Shown: positions 34,655 through 43,571, counted from the stretch's first letter. The stretch: 64,000 bases of DNA from Enterococcus alcedinis (GCF_014635985.1 NZ_BMDT01000011.1:45259-109258); one strand, 5' to 3'. Notes: generated by a model not told the origin, from the letters alone. Translations and numbers: made by a program.

Positions 34655-35473
34655 TTGAAAATCCGTCGTAGTGAACGTTTAATAGACATGACCCATTACT
34701 TATTAGAAAATCCGCATAAGTTAATTTCATTAACTTATTTTGCCAAGCGATATGAATCAGCTAAATCATCAATCAGTGAAGACTTAGCAATTGTGAAAAA
34801 AACCTTTCAAGAAAGAGGAACGGGGATTTTAAATACCATTCCTGGAGCAGCAGGAGGCGTTATTTTTATTCCGATGATTACCAAAGAGGCAGCGAAAGAA
34901 TATATTGAAAAGTTGTCTGAACGTTTGTCTGAACAAGATCGTCTACTACCTGGTGGCTATGTCTATTTATCGGATCTATTAGGAGATCCAGAACTATTAC
35001 GTCAAATTGGTCGCATCATTGCGTCGAATTATTTAGACAAAAAAATTGATGCAGTCATGACAATTGCGACAAAAGGTGTGCCAATTGCCCAAGCAGTATC
35101 ATACTATTTAAACGTCCCATTTGTGATTGTTCGACGTGATTCAAAAATCACAGAAGGCTCAACAGTCAGCGTTAATTATGTATCGGGCTCATCTGAACGA
35201 ATTGAAAAAATGGAATTATCAAAACGCAGTTTAAAACGAGGCTCACGTGTTCTTGTGGTTGATGACTTCATGAAAGGCGGCGGTACGATTAACGGTATGC
35301 AAAGCTTAATTGAAGAATTCGAAGCAGAACTTGTTGGTGTAACCGTCCTAGCTGAAGGAAACTTCAAAGGCAAACGTGCGATTGCTGATTACAATTCTTT
35401 ATTATTCGTCGAATCCGTTGACACCCAAACAAAAACAATCGAAGTCGTTCCAGGCAACTACTTTAACGATTAG
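34655..35473 (+). CDS. purR: Purine operon repressor PurR
   Basis: PRPP-responsive regulator of purine genes, 272 residues. The N-terminal winged helix (RRSERLIDMTHYLLENPHKL...FAKRYESAKSSISEDLAIVK) is followed by a phosphoribosyltransferase-like domain with the PRPP motif VLVVDDFMKGGGT (about 201). TTG 34655 is chosen because AGGAG at 34641-34645 precedes it and known PurR proteins start here. The upstream extension of 37 codons lacks a ribosome site. The stop codon TAG forms the first bases of repeat copy C1. Confidence 0.92.
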   Translation: MKIRRSERLIDMTHYLLENPHKLISLTYFAKRYESAKSSISEDLAIVKKTFQERGTGILNTIPGAAGGVIFIPMITKEAAKEYIEKLSERLSEQDRLLPGGYVYLSDLLGDPELLRQIGRIIASNYLDKKIDAVMTIATKGVPIAQAVSYYLNVPFVIVRRDSKITEGSTVSVNYVSGSSERIEKMELSKRSLKRGSRVLVVDDFMKGGGTINGMQSLIEEFEAELVGVTVLAEGNFKGKRAIADYNSLLFVESVDTQTKTIEVVPGNYFND

Positions 35474-35589
35474 AGGTTATTTCTGTGACGTTAAGATGTA
35501 AGAGATAAGACAGTTTAGAGAGAAAATCGCTTTTTGATTTATTTTCTAAACAACTTATCTTCGTAGCATCTGCCACAGAAATACCGTTT
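35472..35589 (+). repeat. Structured repeat copy C1, starting in the purR stop codon
   Basis: GGT/ACC type with a perfect helix 1: ATTTCTGTG with CACAGAAAT. The bulge is GACGTTAAG. Helix 2 is AGATG with CATCT, and helix 3 is AGATAAG with CTTATCT. The apical helix is GTTTAGA...TCTAAAC. Confidence 0.92.
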
Positions 35590-35595
35590 AAGATT

Positions 35596-35715
35596 AGAGG
35601 TTATTTTTTGAGCGCTTTGACTCGAGAGATAAGTCCAGCTTACGAAAAAATTGTTTTTTTGATTTTATTCGAAAGCAGTCTTATCTTTCGAGAGTCAGCT
35701 CAAACAATACCGTTT
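35596..35715 (+). repeat. Structured repeat copy C2
   Basis: GGT/ACC type. Helix 1 is ATTTTTTGAGC with GCTCAAACAAT (one mismatch). The bulge is GCTTT. Helix 2 is GACTC with GAGTC, and helix 3 is GATAAG with CTTATC. The apical module matches copy A3. Confidence 0.9.
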
Positions 35716-35722
35716 CCCGACC

Positions 35723-35834
35723 AGAGGGTATAAAAAAAACGTTCAGAAGTGAGCGGTCGTAAAGCATAAGAAAAAATGGATTTTTGATTTTCTTCGCGTG
35801 CTGAACGATCGTTGCGCTTCTGTTTTTTTATACT
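35723..35834 (+). repeat. Structured repeat copy C3, divergent
   Basis: Begins AGAGGGTATAAAA and pairs GTATAAAAAAA, CAGAAG with CTTCTG, TTTTTTTATAC. The inner helix has GAAAAAAT with ATTTTCTTC. The left bulge is reduced to GTT and the right CCGTTT end is lost. Either a decayed copy or one changed into a terminator, since TTTTTTT lies in the right arm. Confidence 0.65.
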
Positions 35835-35851
35835 TTTAATTTAAGTAAGTG

Positions 35852-35890
35852 AGCAATCTTATTGAGACGTTAGCTCTCTAAGATTGTTGC
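35852..35890 (+). terminator. Hairpin before glmU
   Basis: GCAATCTTA, GAG pair with CTC, TAAGATTG around ACGTTAG. No T-run follows, so it may be a leader hairpin or repeat remnant rather than a terminator. Confidence 0.45.
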
Positions 35891-35979
35891 CTTTAAGACG
35901 TTGTGTGAATCTTTTATTGAAAATAAAAGAAAATTAGGCTACACTTAGACGAGAAAAAGACGAAAAAGGAGTGGTTCTC

Positions 35980-37362
35980 GTGGAAACACGTTACGCGATT
36001 ATTTTAGCGGCCGGAAAAGGCACACGAATGAAATCCAAATTATATAAAGTACTACATCCAGTGTGTGGACAGCCAATGGTTGAACACATTTTACAAAGAG
36101 TGACAGATACCAACCCTTCAGAGATTATTACGATTGTCGGTCATGGAGCAGATAAAGTTCAGGCACAATTAGGGGAACGTAGTGTGTATGCCTTGCAAGA
36201 AGCACAATTAGGAACGGGTCATGCGGTAATGCAAGCAGCGAAGTTTTTAGAAGGTAAAAAAGGCACGACTTTAGTAATTAGTGGCGATACGCCATTACTA
36301 ACGAGTCAAACGTTGAATCACTTATTTGAGTATCACCAAGGAAAAAATGCTTCTGCAACCATTTTAACGGCGCAAGCAGACGATCCAACGGGGTATGGTC
36401 GAATTATTCGCGACCATGTTGGAATTGTCGATCGTATTGTTGAGCAAAAAGACGCGACGATTGAAGAAGCACGCGTGAAAGAAATCAATACAGGGACTTA
36501 TTGTTTTGACAATGAGTTACTTTTTAGTGCCTTATCGAATTTAAATACGGACAATTCTCAAGGCGAGTACTATTTAACGGATATTATTGAAATTCTAAAA
36601 ACGCAAGGACATAGTGTTGCAGCCTATCAGACAGAGGACTTCAACGAATCATTAGGTGTAAACGATCGTGTTGCTTTGGCAAATGCCAATCAATTCATGC
36701 GTGAGCGAATCAATCACCAACATATGTTAAATGGTGTCACATTAGTCGACCCATCGACAACATACATCGATGCGGGCGTTGTAATCGGTAGTGATACCGT
36801 TATTGAAGGCAACGTAACGATTAAAGGTCAAACGGTTATTGGTGAAGATTGTGTGATTACCAATGGTTCACGCATTGTTGATAGTCAATTAGGTGACTGC
36901 GTCGAAATTCGTTCATCAGTGGTTGAAGAAACAACGATTGAAAAAGGAACGGATGTCGGACCGTATGCGCATTTACGTCCACAAACGGTTTTAGGTGAAG
37001 GCGTGCATATTGGGAACTTTGTCGAAACGAAAAAGGCAACGATCGGAAGAGGAACGAAAGTCGGCCATTTAACCTATGTTGGCGATGCGACTTTAGGTGA
37101 AGACATTAACGTCGGTTGTGGCGTTGTATTTGTCAATTATGATGGTAAAAGCAAATACCAAACAACGGTTGGAAATCAAAGTTTTATTGGTTCAAATGTC
37201 AATCTAATTGCCCCTGTAACCATTGATGCCAATACAGTTGTTGCAGCTGGTTCAACCATCACGAAAGACATTCCTGAGTTTGCGATGGGAATTGCCCGAG
37301 CAAAACAAGAGAACAAAGAAGAATTTGCTAAGAAATTACCGTATTTCAAAGAATTCCAGTAA
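35980..37362 (+). CDS. glmU: Bifunctional UDP-N-acetylglucosamine pyrophosphorylase / glucosamine-1-phosphate N-acetyltransferase
   Basis: Makes UDP-GlcNAc for peptidoglycan and teichoic acids. The 460-residue protein has an N-terminal nucleotidyltransferase ([15 protein letters not shown], then GTGHAVMQA near 77 and ISGDTPLL near 100) and a C-terminal left-handed beta helix of hexapeptide repeats (about 255-440), with the acetyltransferase residues expected in [21 protein letters not shown] 35980 follows AAGGAG at 35966-35971; GTG 35971 overlaps that site. The next gene, prs, is the usual Firmicute neighbour. Confidence 0.96.
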   Translation: METRYAIILAAGKGTRMKSKLYKVLHPVCGQPMVEHILQRVTDTNPSEIITIVGHGADKVQAQLGERSVYALQEAQLGTGHAVMQAAKFLEGKKGTTLVISGDTPLLTSQTLNHLFEYHQGKNASATILTAQADDPTGYGRIIRDHVGIVDRIVEQKDATIEEARVKEINTGTYCFDNELLFSALSNLNTDNSQGEYYLTDIIEILKTQGHSVAAYQTEDFNESLGVNDRVALANANQFMRERINHQHMLNGVTLVDPSTTYIDAGVVIGSDTVIEGNVTIKGQTVIGEDCVITNGSRIVDSQLGDCVEIRSSVVEETTIEKGTDVGPYAHLRPQTVLGEGVHIGNFVETKKATIGRGTKVGHLTYVGDATLGEDINVGCGVVFVNYDGKSKYQTTVGNQSFIGSNVNLIAPVTIDANTVVAAGSTITKDIPEFAMGIARAKQENKEEFAKKLPYFKEFQ

Positions 37363-37383
37363 AATTACTTGATTTATTATAAA

Positions 37384-37450
37384 AAAATGACTACTATTTA
37401 TGAGGAAGATGATTCAAGTCTGATACATAAATTAGTGGTCATTTTTTAGT
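37384..37450 (+). terminator. Terminator between glmU and prs
   Basis: ATGACTACT, TTTAT pair with ATAAAT, AGTGGTCAT, followed by TTTTTT. An A-run precedes it. Confidence 0.82.
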
Positions 37451-37477
37451 GGAAGGGAAAAGAAAGTGGAGGTTCTC

Positions 37478-38458
37478 ATGTCAAATCATTATTTCGATCC
37501 AAGATTAAAAATTTTCGCGTTAAACTCAAATCGACCGTTAGCCGAAAAAATCGCAGCAGCTGTTGGAGTAGAACTAGGAGAATGCACGGTTAAGCAATTT
37601 AGCGACGGTGAAATTCAAGTCAATATTGAAGAAAGTATTCGTGGTGCACACGTTTATATTATTCAATCAACAAGTAGTCCAGTAAATGATAATTTAATGG
37701 AGTTACTCATTATGATTGATGCGCTAAAACGTGCAAGTGCGAAAACAATTAACGTCGTAATGCCTTATTATGGTTATGCTCGTCAAGACCGTAAAGCACG
37801 TTCACGTGAGCCAATCACTGCAAAATTAGTTGCAAATATGCTTGAAATTGCTGGAGCAGACCGTATGGTAACATTGGATCTACATGCCGCTCAAATTCAA
37901 GGATTCTTTGATATTCCAGTGGATCATTTAATGGGTGCACCATTAATTGCTAACTATTTCTTAGAAAAAGGAATTGAAGGCGATGATGTTGTTGTTGTTT
38001 CACCAGACCACGGTGGCGTAACCCGTGCTCGTAAATTAGCACAGTTCTTAAAAACACCAATTGCCATTATTGACAAACGTCGTCCAAAAGCCAACGTTGC
38101 CGAAGTAATGAATATTATTGGTCATGTTGAAGGAAAAACATGTGTCTTAATCGATGACATGATTGATACAGCTGGAACAATTACCTTAGCAGCGAATGCG
38201 CTAAAAGCAGCTGGTGCAAAAGCCGTTTATGCTTCTTGTACGCACCCTGTTTTATCAGGTCCGGCACTACAACGTATTCAAGATTCAGCGATTGAGCGTT
38301 TAGTTGTAACAGACTCAATTAACTTACCAGCAGACCGTCGCATCGACAAAATCGATGAGATTAGTGTCGGTAAATTAATGGGTGAAGCAATCAAACGTAT
38401 TCATGAGAATAAACCAGTTAGTCCATTATTTGAATCGATCGCTAATATCGAAAAATAA
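37478..38458 (+). CDS. prs: Ribose-phosphate pyrophosphokinase
   Basis: Makes PRPP from ribose 5-phosphate and ATP for nucleotide, His and Trp synthesis. The class I enzyme of 326 residues has [16 protein letters not shown] near 40, the catalytic HDR-type region [18 protein letters not shown] near 98, [18 protein letters not shown] near 135 and the PRPP loop [13 protein letters not shown] near 226. ATG 37478 follows GTGGAGG at 37466-37472. PurR in this window is predicted to sense the product. Confidence 0.97.
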   Translation: MSNHYFDPRLKIFALNSNRPLAEKIAAAVGVELGECTVKQFSDGEIQVNIEESIRGAHVYIIQSTSSPVNDNLMELLIMIDALKRASAKTINVVMPYYGYARQDRKARSREPITAKLVANMLEIAGADRMVTLDLHAAQIQGFFDIPVDHLMGAPLIANYFLEKGIEGDDVVVVSPDHGGVTRARKLAQFLKTPIAIIDKRRPKANVAEVMNIIGHVEGKTCVLIDDMIDTAGTITLAANALKAAGAKAVYASCTHPVLSGPALQRIQDSAIERLVVTDSINLPADRRIDKIDEISVGKLMGEAIKRIHENKPVSPLFESIANIEK

Positions 38459-38465
38459 ATCCAAT

Positions 38466-38504
38466 CAAAAAAGACAAAATCTTAACGGTTTTGTCTTTTT
38501 TATT
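38466..38504 (+). terminator. Terminator after prs
   Basis: AAAAAGACAAAA pairs with TTTTGTCTTTTT around an 8-9 base loop, followed by TTATT. Confidence 0.88.
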
Positions 38505-38569
38505 GTCTTTAATTGAATTGAAGGGGTAAAATCGTTACATTAAGATAAACAAAAGGTGGTCGAAAGAGG

Positions 38570-38788
38570 ATGTATAAAAAATGGATCGAGTTTACGGAAC
38601 AAAAGCCCTATGCGACGATTGTAATCATCGCAATTATTGGAAGTGTGATTGGGATTACAATAGAATACCTTTTAAATAAAAATTTTAATGGTAACGGATT
38701 TTACGTGACCTTGATTTTCGTATTCGGTCAAATCATCCTTATAAAAAGAAAACAAAAAAGACAAAAAAACAGCAAGCCGCGAAAGTAA
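38570..38788 (+). CDS. Small membrane protein, unknown function
   Basis: Not recognised. The 72-residue product has two predicted membrane segments (about residues 17-35, IVIIAIIGSVIGITIEYLL, and 45-58, YVTLIFVFGQIILI) and a strongly basic tail (KRKQKRQKNSKPRK), so the C-terminus is probably cytoplasmic. A GAGG ribosome site lies directly before ATG 38570, with a weaker AAAGGTGG further upstream. It is a lone gene between two terminators; the downstream terminator overlaps its last codons. Confidence 0.65.
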   Translation: MYKKWIEFTEQKPYATIVIIAIIGSVIGITIEYLLNKNFNGNGFYVTLIFVFGQIILIKRKQKRQKNSKPRK

Positions 38789-38809
38789 GTGGCTTGCTGT
38801 TTTTGTTTA
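38767..38809 (+). terminator. Terminator overlapping the end of the small membrane protein gene
   Basis: AAACAGCAAGCC pairs with GGCTTGCTGTTT around a 12-base loop, followed by TTGTTT. The left arm is coding sequence. Confidence 0.88.
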
Positions 38810-38827
38810 TATGAACATTTGGTTGAT

Positions 38828-38943
38828 AAACGGGTAACAAAAGTCTGCTCTTTTGAAACTTCACTAAATTCGAGCAATTGAAAGCCCCAATTGTTCGAAT
38901 TTACCTCTAGTTTCTCAGAGCAAAACGACTTTTGTGACACCTC
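38828..38943 (-). repeat. Structured repeat copy E1, divergent, after the ABC exporter operon
   Basis: On the minus strand it begins AGGAGGTGTC, a few bases after the exporter stop codon, and ends ACCCGTTT. Helix 1 is GGT plus ACAAAAGTC with GACTTTTGT plus ACC. The left bulge is GTTT. Helix 2 is TGCTC with GAGCA, and helix 3 is GAAAC with GTTTC. The apical helix is AAATTCGA, CAATTG with CAATTG, TCGAATTT. The architecture equals the plus-strand copies; end sequences are degraded. Confidence 0.72.
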
Positions 38944-38947
38944 CTTG

Positions 38948-40831
38948 TTAATCTAGTTCCAACTGGCCAGTTGCCAATTGATAATACGTGCCTTTTCGTG
39001 CAAGTAATTCGTCGTGGTCACCACGTTCGATGATTTCACCTTGATCTAAAACGATAATCGCATCGGAGTTTTGAATGGTTGATAAACGGTGGGCGATAAC
39101 AAAAACCGTCCGACCTTTCATCAAGGCATCCATTCCTTCTTGTACGATACGTTCCGTACGGGTATCGATACTTGAAGTGGCTTCATCTAAAATCATTACC
39201 GGTGGATCGACAATCGCAGCACGCGCAATCGAAAGTAATTGGCGTTGTCCTTGCGATAAGCCATCACCATCACCTGTAATCACGGTGTCATAGCCTTGTG
39301 GTAAGTGAGAGATAAAGTAATCGGCATTGGCTAATTTCGCCGCAGCGACGACTTCTTCATCGGTTGCATCAAGCTTGCTGTAGCGAATGTTTTCTTTAAT
39401 CGTTCCAGTAAAGAGATGCGTTTCTTGTAACACAATGCCGAGTGAACGACGTAGTGAATCTTTTTCGATGTCTTGAATATTGATGCCATCGTATAAAATT
39501 TCACCTTTTGTAATATCGTAAAAGCGATTGATTAAGTTAATAATCGTTGTTTTACCCGCACCTGTTGCGCCGACGAAAGCAATTTTTTGCCCCGGTTTAG
39601 CGAATAAGGTAATGTCTTTTAAGATTTTCTTTTCAGGAGTATAAGAGAAATCCACTTGGTTAAATCGTACATCACCTGTTAATGGCACATAAGTGAACGT
39701 CCCATCGGCTTCTGGTTTTTTCCAAGCCCAATGTTGCGTTTGTTGTTCACATTCGACAAGTTGACCGTCGATGTATTCAACGTTGGCAAGTGTGACCGTG
39801 CCGTTATCGACTTCAGATGGTTCATCCATCAAGTTGAAGATCCGTTCCGCACCGGCCAATGCCATAATAATAAAGTTAATTTGTTGTGAGATTTGGCTAA
39901 TTGGCATATTTAATGAACGACTTAATTGTAAGAAAGCGGCAATGCCCCCAATGGTTAAGGCGCCCACACCGTTAATACTTAATAGACCACCAATAATGGC
40001 AATTAAGACATATTGGATATTGAGTAAGTTCATCATCACAGGCATTAAAATATTTGCGTAACGATTGGCTTTTGTGACATTTTCAGCCAATTCATCATTT
40101 AATTTTGTGAAATGTTCAATGGCGTTTTGTTCATGGTTAAAGACTTTCACGACTTTTTGTCCATTCATCATCTCTTCGATGTAGCCATTGACTTCACCGA
40201 GTGATTTTTGTTGTCCGGCAAAATAGCGGCCACTTAGTCCACTTAATTTTCGAATCGTGAATCCCATCAAGGTAATCGAAATTAATGAGAACAACGTCAG
40301 TGGTAAACTGACCGATAACATCGCGATAAAAACACTGAACAACGTGACAATCGCTTGTAACAATTGTGGTGCACTTTGCGAAAGCATTTGGCGTAACGTG
40401 TCAATATCATTCGTATAGTGACTCATCACATCGCCTTTTGGATTCGTATCAAAGTAAGAAAGCGGCAAGGTTTCCATATGTTCAAAAAGTTCATCACGAA
40501 TTTTCTTTTGCGAACCTTGCGAAATGGTTACCATTAATTGGTTAAAAATAATTGAGGTAATCACACCAGCTAAATAAATGAATCCCATGGTGATAACGGC
40601 TTTTAATAAGCCTGAAAAATCTTTTTCGCCAGGTGTATTCAGTAAGGGTGTCACATGATCGTCAATCACGATTTGTAAAAAGAGTGACCCTTTAACGGTT
40701 GCAAAAGCCGTCACAAAAATCGCAGCAGCCACGATGAATAATTGGATTGGATAATCTTTAATTAAATAATTTAAAAGTCGCATTAACGTTTGGACTTGGT
40801 TGGTGGCTTTTCTAGATTTAGGCTGTTTCAT
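38948..40831 (-). CDS. Heterodimeric ABC exporter, subunit with the consensus Walker B Glu
   Basis: Half-transporter of about 627 residues: six membrane helices in the N-terminal 330 residues, then an ATPase domain with Walker A GATGAGKTT, signature LSQGQRQLL and Walker B VMILDEATSSID carrying the catalytic Glu. It resembles LmrD/EfrD/BmrD drug exporters. ATG 40831 gives normal family length and overlaps the partner gene by 14 bases; an in-frame ATG at 40885 would overlap by 68. A roughly 40-residue insert lies between the membrane and ATPase parts (YIDGQLVECEQQTQHWAW). The substrate is unknown. Confidence 0.9.
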   Translation of the reverse strand: MKQPKSRKATNQVQTLMRLLNYLIKDYPIQLFIVAAAIFVTAFATVKGSLFLQIVIDDHVTPLLNTPGEKDFSGLLKAVITMGFIYLAGVITSIIFNQLMVTISQGSQKKIRDELFEHMETLPLSYFDTNPKGDVMSHYTNDIDTLRQMLSQSAPQLLQAIVTLFSVFIAMLSVSLPLTLFSLISITLMGFTIRKLSGLSGRYFAGQQKSLGEVNGYIEEMMNGQKVVKVFNHEQNAIEHFTKLNDELAENVTKANRYANILMPVMMNLLNIQYVLIAIIGGLLSINGVGALTIGGIAAFLQLSRSLNMPISQISQQINFIIMALAGAERIFNLMDEPSEVDNGTVTLANVEYIDGQLVECEQQTQHWAWKKPEADGTFTYVPLTGDVRFNQVDFSYTPEKKILKDITLFAKPGQKIAFVGATGAGKTTIINLINRFYDITKGEILYDGINIQDIEKDSLRRSLGIVLQETHLFTGTIKENIRYSKLDATDEEVVAAAKLANADYFISHLPQGYDTVITGDGDGLSQGQRQLLSIARAAIVDPPVMILDEATSSIDTRTERIVQEGMDALMKGRTVFVIAHRLSTIQNSDAIIVLDQGEIIERGDHDELLARKGTYYQLATGQLELD

Positions 40832-42569
40832 TTGCTGTACCAAATCCTTTCTGTTGCGATTGATAAACTTCTTGGTAAATCGCATTATTTGCTAATAATT
40901 CAGCCGGTGTCCCGACACCATTAATTTTTCCTTCGTCCATTACAATCACAACGTCAGCTTTTTCAACCGAGGCGATGCGTTGGGCGATAATAATTTTGGT
41001 TGTATTCGGAATCGTTTCATAGAAGGCTTCTTGGATTAACGCATCGGTTTTCGTATCGACGGCACTCGTTGAATCATCTAAAATTAAAATTTTTGGATTT
41101 TTCAGGAGTGCACGAGCAATCGTCAATCGTTGCTTTTGTCCACCAGAAACGTTGCTACCACCTTGTTCAATATACGTGTCGTAGCCATCAGGGAAACTTT
41201 GGATAAAACTATCGGCTTGGGCTAAACGACAAGCTTCGATTAATTGTTCGTCGGTTGCATGTTCATTACCCCAACGTAAATTTTCTTTAATCGTACCTGA
41301 AAATAGGACGTTTTGTTGTAAAACGACAGCAACGGCATCACGTAAAGCATGTAAGCTATAGGATTTGACGTCATGCCCACCAACTTTGACAACACCACTG
41401 GTTGCATCATAAAGACGGGGAATTAATTGAATCAAGCTGGTTTTTCCGCTACCAGTTCCACCTAGAATCCCGACGGTTTGACCGGACTGAATGTTGAAGT
41501 TGAGATTTGACAATACCAATTTATTTTGATCATCGGTGTAACTAAAATCAACATTTTCAAACGAAACGGAACCATCAGCAATCATTTCGATTGGTGTCGC
41601 AGGATCGGTTAAATCACTTTGTTCATCAAGCACTTCAATCATTCGTTCGGCTGAAGGGCGTGAAATAATTAAGATAACAAAAACCATCGACATCATATTT
41701 AAGGCAACTAAAATTTGCATGACGTACATGAACATACTCATTAATTCACCGGTTGTCATTGAACCAACAACAATTAAGTTCGCACCAATCCAAGAAATTA
41801 ATAATAAGGCCGTATAAATGGCGATTTGCATAACCGGTTGGTTGAGCGCAACAATTCGTTCCGCTTTTGAGAAGGCTTGGTAAATGTTTTCCGAAACGTC
41901 GGTAAATTTTTTGACCTCATGTTCTTCTCTCACGTAAGATTTAACAATGCGAATGCCTTGTAGATTTTCTTGTACGACTTGGTTTAAACGGTCATAAATA
42001 CGAAAGACGTGTTTAAATGCGGGATGGGCAAATTTAATAATTAAGAAGAGTCCTAATGCTAGAAAAGGTACGACAATTAAAAAGACCACTGCCAGCTCGC
42101 TGTTTAAACGAAAAGCCATAATAAGAGAGAAAATAAAAAGTAATGGACTACGTACTAAAATACGAATCGTCATTTGAAAGGCATTTTGGACGTTGGTCAC
42201 GTCAGTTGTTAGTCGTGTGACTAAACTAGGGGTAGAGAAGCGATCGATGTTAGAAAATGAAAATTGTTGGATATTTTCAAAGATTTTTTGTCGCAAATTT
42301 TTAGCAAAACCGGCAGACGCGGTAGCCGCATAGCGAGCCGACAACATACCAAAAATTAAGGCGAAAATCGCGCTAACAATCAGTGCGGCACCAATCCACA
42401 AAATATCTTTTTCACTTTGACCGTTAATCCCACGGTCAACAATCATTGCCATCAAAAGTGGAATGAAAATGTCTAAAATCACTTCGAGTGTCACAAAAAA
42501 AGGCGTGAGTAGCGTCGCTTTTTTGTATTCTCCGACATGATTTAGCAATTTTTTAATCATAAAATACAA
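40818..42569 (-). CDS. Heterodimeric ABC exporter, subunit with degenerate Walker B
   Basis: Half-transporter of 583 residues with six membrane helices and an ATPase domain: Walker A GGTGSGKTSL, signature NVSGGQKQRL, Walker B ILILDDSTSAVD. Asp replaces the catalytic Glu, the hallmark of the LmrC/EfrC/BmrC half of heterodimers, so one of the two ATP sites should be inactive. It is first gene of the pair, transcribed away from thiT. Related systems export drugs or lipids; which applies here is not shown. Confidence 0.9.
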   Translation of the reverse strand: MYFMIKKLLNHVGEYKKATLLTPFFVTLEVILDIFIPLLMAMIVDRGINGQSEKDILWIGAALIVSAIFALIFGMLSARYAATASAGFAKNLRQKIFENIQQFSFSNIDRFSTPSLVTRLTTDVTNVQNAFQMTIRILVRSPLLFIFSLIMAFRLNSELAVVFLIVVPFLALGLFLIIKFAHPAFKHVFRIYDRLNQVVQENLQGIRIVKSYVREEHEVKKFTDVSENIYQAFSKAERIVALNQPVMQIAIYTALLLISWIGANLIVVGSMTTGELMSMFMYVMQILVALNMMSMVFVILIISRPSAERMIEVLDEQSDLTDPATPIEMIADGSVSFENVDFSYTDDQNKLVLSNLNFNIQSGQTVGILGGTGSGKTSLIQLIPRLYDATSGVVKVGGHDVKSYSLHALRDAVAVVLQQNVLFSGTIKENLRWGNEHATDEQLIEACRLAQADSFIQSFPDGYDTYIEQGGSNVSGGQKQRLTIARALLKNPKILILDDSTSAVDTKTDALIQEAFYETIPNTTKIIIAQRIASVEKADVVIVMDEGKINGVGTPAELLANNAIYQEVYQSQQKGFGTANETA

Positions 42570-42704
42570 AACTCCTTATAGTTAAATTAAATCAGTGCTG
42601 GGCAATTCATCAATAGACCAAACACATTTCCTCTTGTTATTGTCGTTAATTTTAGGGGAATTGTCAATTAATGAAATTGACAAATTTTTGTTGCAATCAA
42701 AAAT

Positions 42705-42733
42705 CTTTCAATCAAGTGAAACTATGCTAGAAT
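42705..42733 (+). promoter_or_regulatory. Promoter of the thiT leader
   Basis: TTTCAA, about 17 bases, TAGAAT at 42728-42733. The riboswitch begins about 35 bases downstream. Positions 42570-42704 are AT-rich upstream sequence shared with the divergent exporter operon, with nothing further I can name. Confidence 0.6.
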
Positions 42734-42765
42734 AGAGCAGTAACACAAAATAAAATAGAATCTAA

Positions 42766-42855
42766 TCACAAAGGGGAGCCTTCGAGCTGAGAATGAGTAT
42801 TACTCTAAACCCTTCGTACCTGTTTCGGTTATGCGAACGTAGGAATTGTGACGAG
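42766..42855 (+). promoter_or_regulatory. TPP riboswitch
   Basis: THI-box elements are in order: GGGGAGCC, GCTGAGA, AACCC, TACCTG, GGTTATGCGAACGTAGGAA. The last block holds the pyrophosphate-sensing helix. The following sequence has an alternative hairpin (GAAGCATAATATTATGCTTC type, then CTCCTTTGTG complementary to the riboswitch 5' arm CACAAAGGGG), which could switch transcription or access to the GGAGGAG ribosome site. Confidence 0.93.
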
Positions 42856-42921
42856 TTGAAGTATAATATTATGCTTCTCCTTTGTGAATTGTGATGATTC
42901 TGCAAGGAGGAGTTTTTTTAT

Positions 42922-43506
42922 ATGCAAGGAAGAACAAGAGTCATGATGGAAGGGACCATCATTGCGGCACTGGCGATTACATTGTCGATGTTGCCAACGG
43001 GGATTGGATCGAGTTTCTCGATTTCACTGGGGCAAATACCGATTACTATTTTTGCGTTGCGTCGCGGCTTAAAACCCGGCTTAATGGCCGGATTGATTTG
43101 GGGAATCATTCATTTTCCTTTAGGGCAGATTTATTTTCTGAGTGTGCCCCAAGTTTTAATTGAGTATTTACTGGCCTTTTTATTTGCTGGTTTTGCGGGT
43201 CTGTATGCAAAACCGTTGCAACAAGCCATCGCGGAATCCAATCAAGGAAAAGCCATTCGTGCGATTATTCTAGGTGGTTTGGTCGGTGCACTAGCACGTT
43301 ACTTCTGGCATTTTGTTGCTGGCTGGGTTTTCTGGGGCTCTTATGCACTGTGGGGCATGTCACCAGTGATTTTCTCGCTAGTTATGAACGGGGCCAGTGC
43401 TTTGGCCACGGGCGCAGTGGCAATCATTGCGACGGTCACATTGTATAAGATGGTTCCTAAACTATTCACACCCACCGATGCTTTAGCGATTACAACTGAT
43501 AGCTAA
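42922..43506 (+). CDS. thiT: Thiamine ECF transporter substrate-binding subunit
   Basis: S-component that binds thiamine with very high affinity and works with a shared energizing module (EcfAA'T) encoded elsewhere. The 194-residue protein has six predicted membrane helices. The N-terminal segment RVMMEGTIIAALAITLSMLP and the region ARYFWHFVAGWVFWGSYA (about 134-151), rich in aromatic residues that stack on thiamine, are typical. GGAGGAG precedes ATG 42922. The TPP riboswitch upstream confirms the substrate, and a terminator follows. Confidence 0.95.
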   Translation: MQGRTRVMMEGTIIAALAITLSMLPTGIGSSFSISLGQIPITIFALRRGLKPGLMAGLIWGIIHFPLGQIYFLSVPQVLIEYLLAFLFAGFAGLYAKPLQQAIAESNQGKAIRAIILGGLVGALARYFWHFVAGWVFWGSYALWGMSPVIFSLVMNGASALATGAVAIIATVTLYKMVPKLFTPTDALAITTDS

Positions 43507-43516
43507 TCAAACACCA

Positions 43517-43566
43517 AAAAAAATAGAACGAGGTCGGAGTTGATTCGATCTCGTTCTATTTTTTTG
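43517..43566. terminator. Bidirectional terminator between thiT and the next minus-strand gene
   Basis: AAAATAGAACGAG pairs perfectly with CTCGTTCTATTTT around a 16-base loop, with A and T runs at either side. Confidence 0.92.
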
Positions 43567-43571
43567 AATGA

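Noticed and set aside
35472-35589. Repeats as BOX, RUP or REP elements
   Set aside because: Known streptococcal BOX/RUP ends and short REP hairpins do not match in sequence or length from memory. A database search would be needed to exclude a distant link.
40818-40885. Start of the second exporter subunit at 40885
   Set aside because: It would overlap the partner gene by 68 bases and add 18 basic residues before the family start; ATG 40831 fits better, though its ribosome site is distant.
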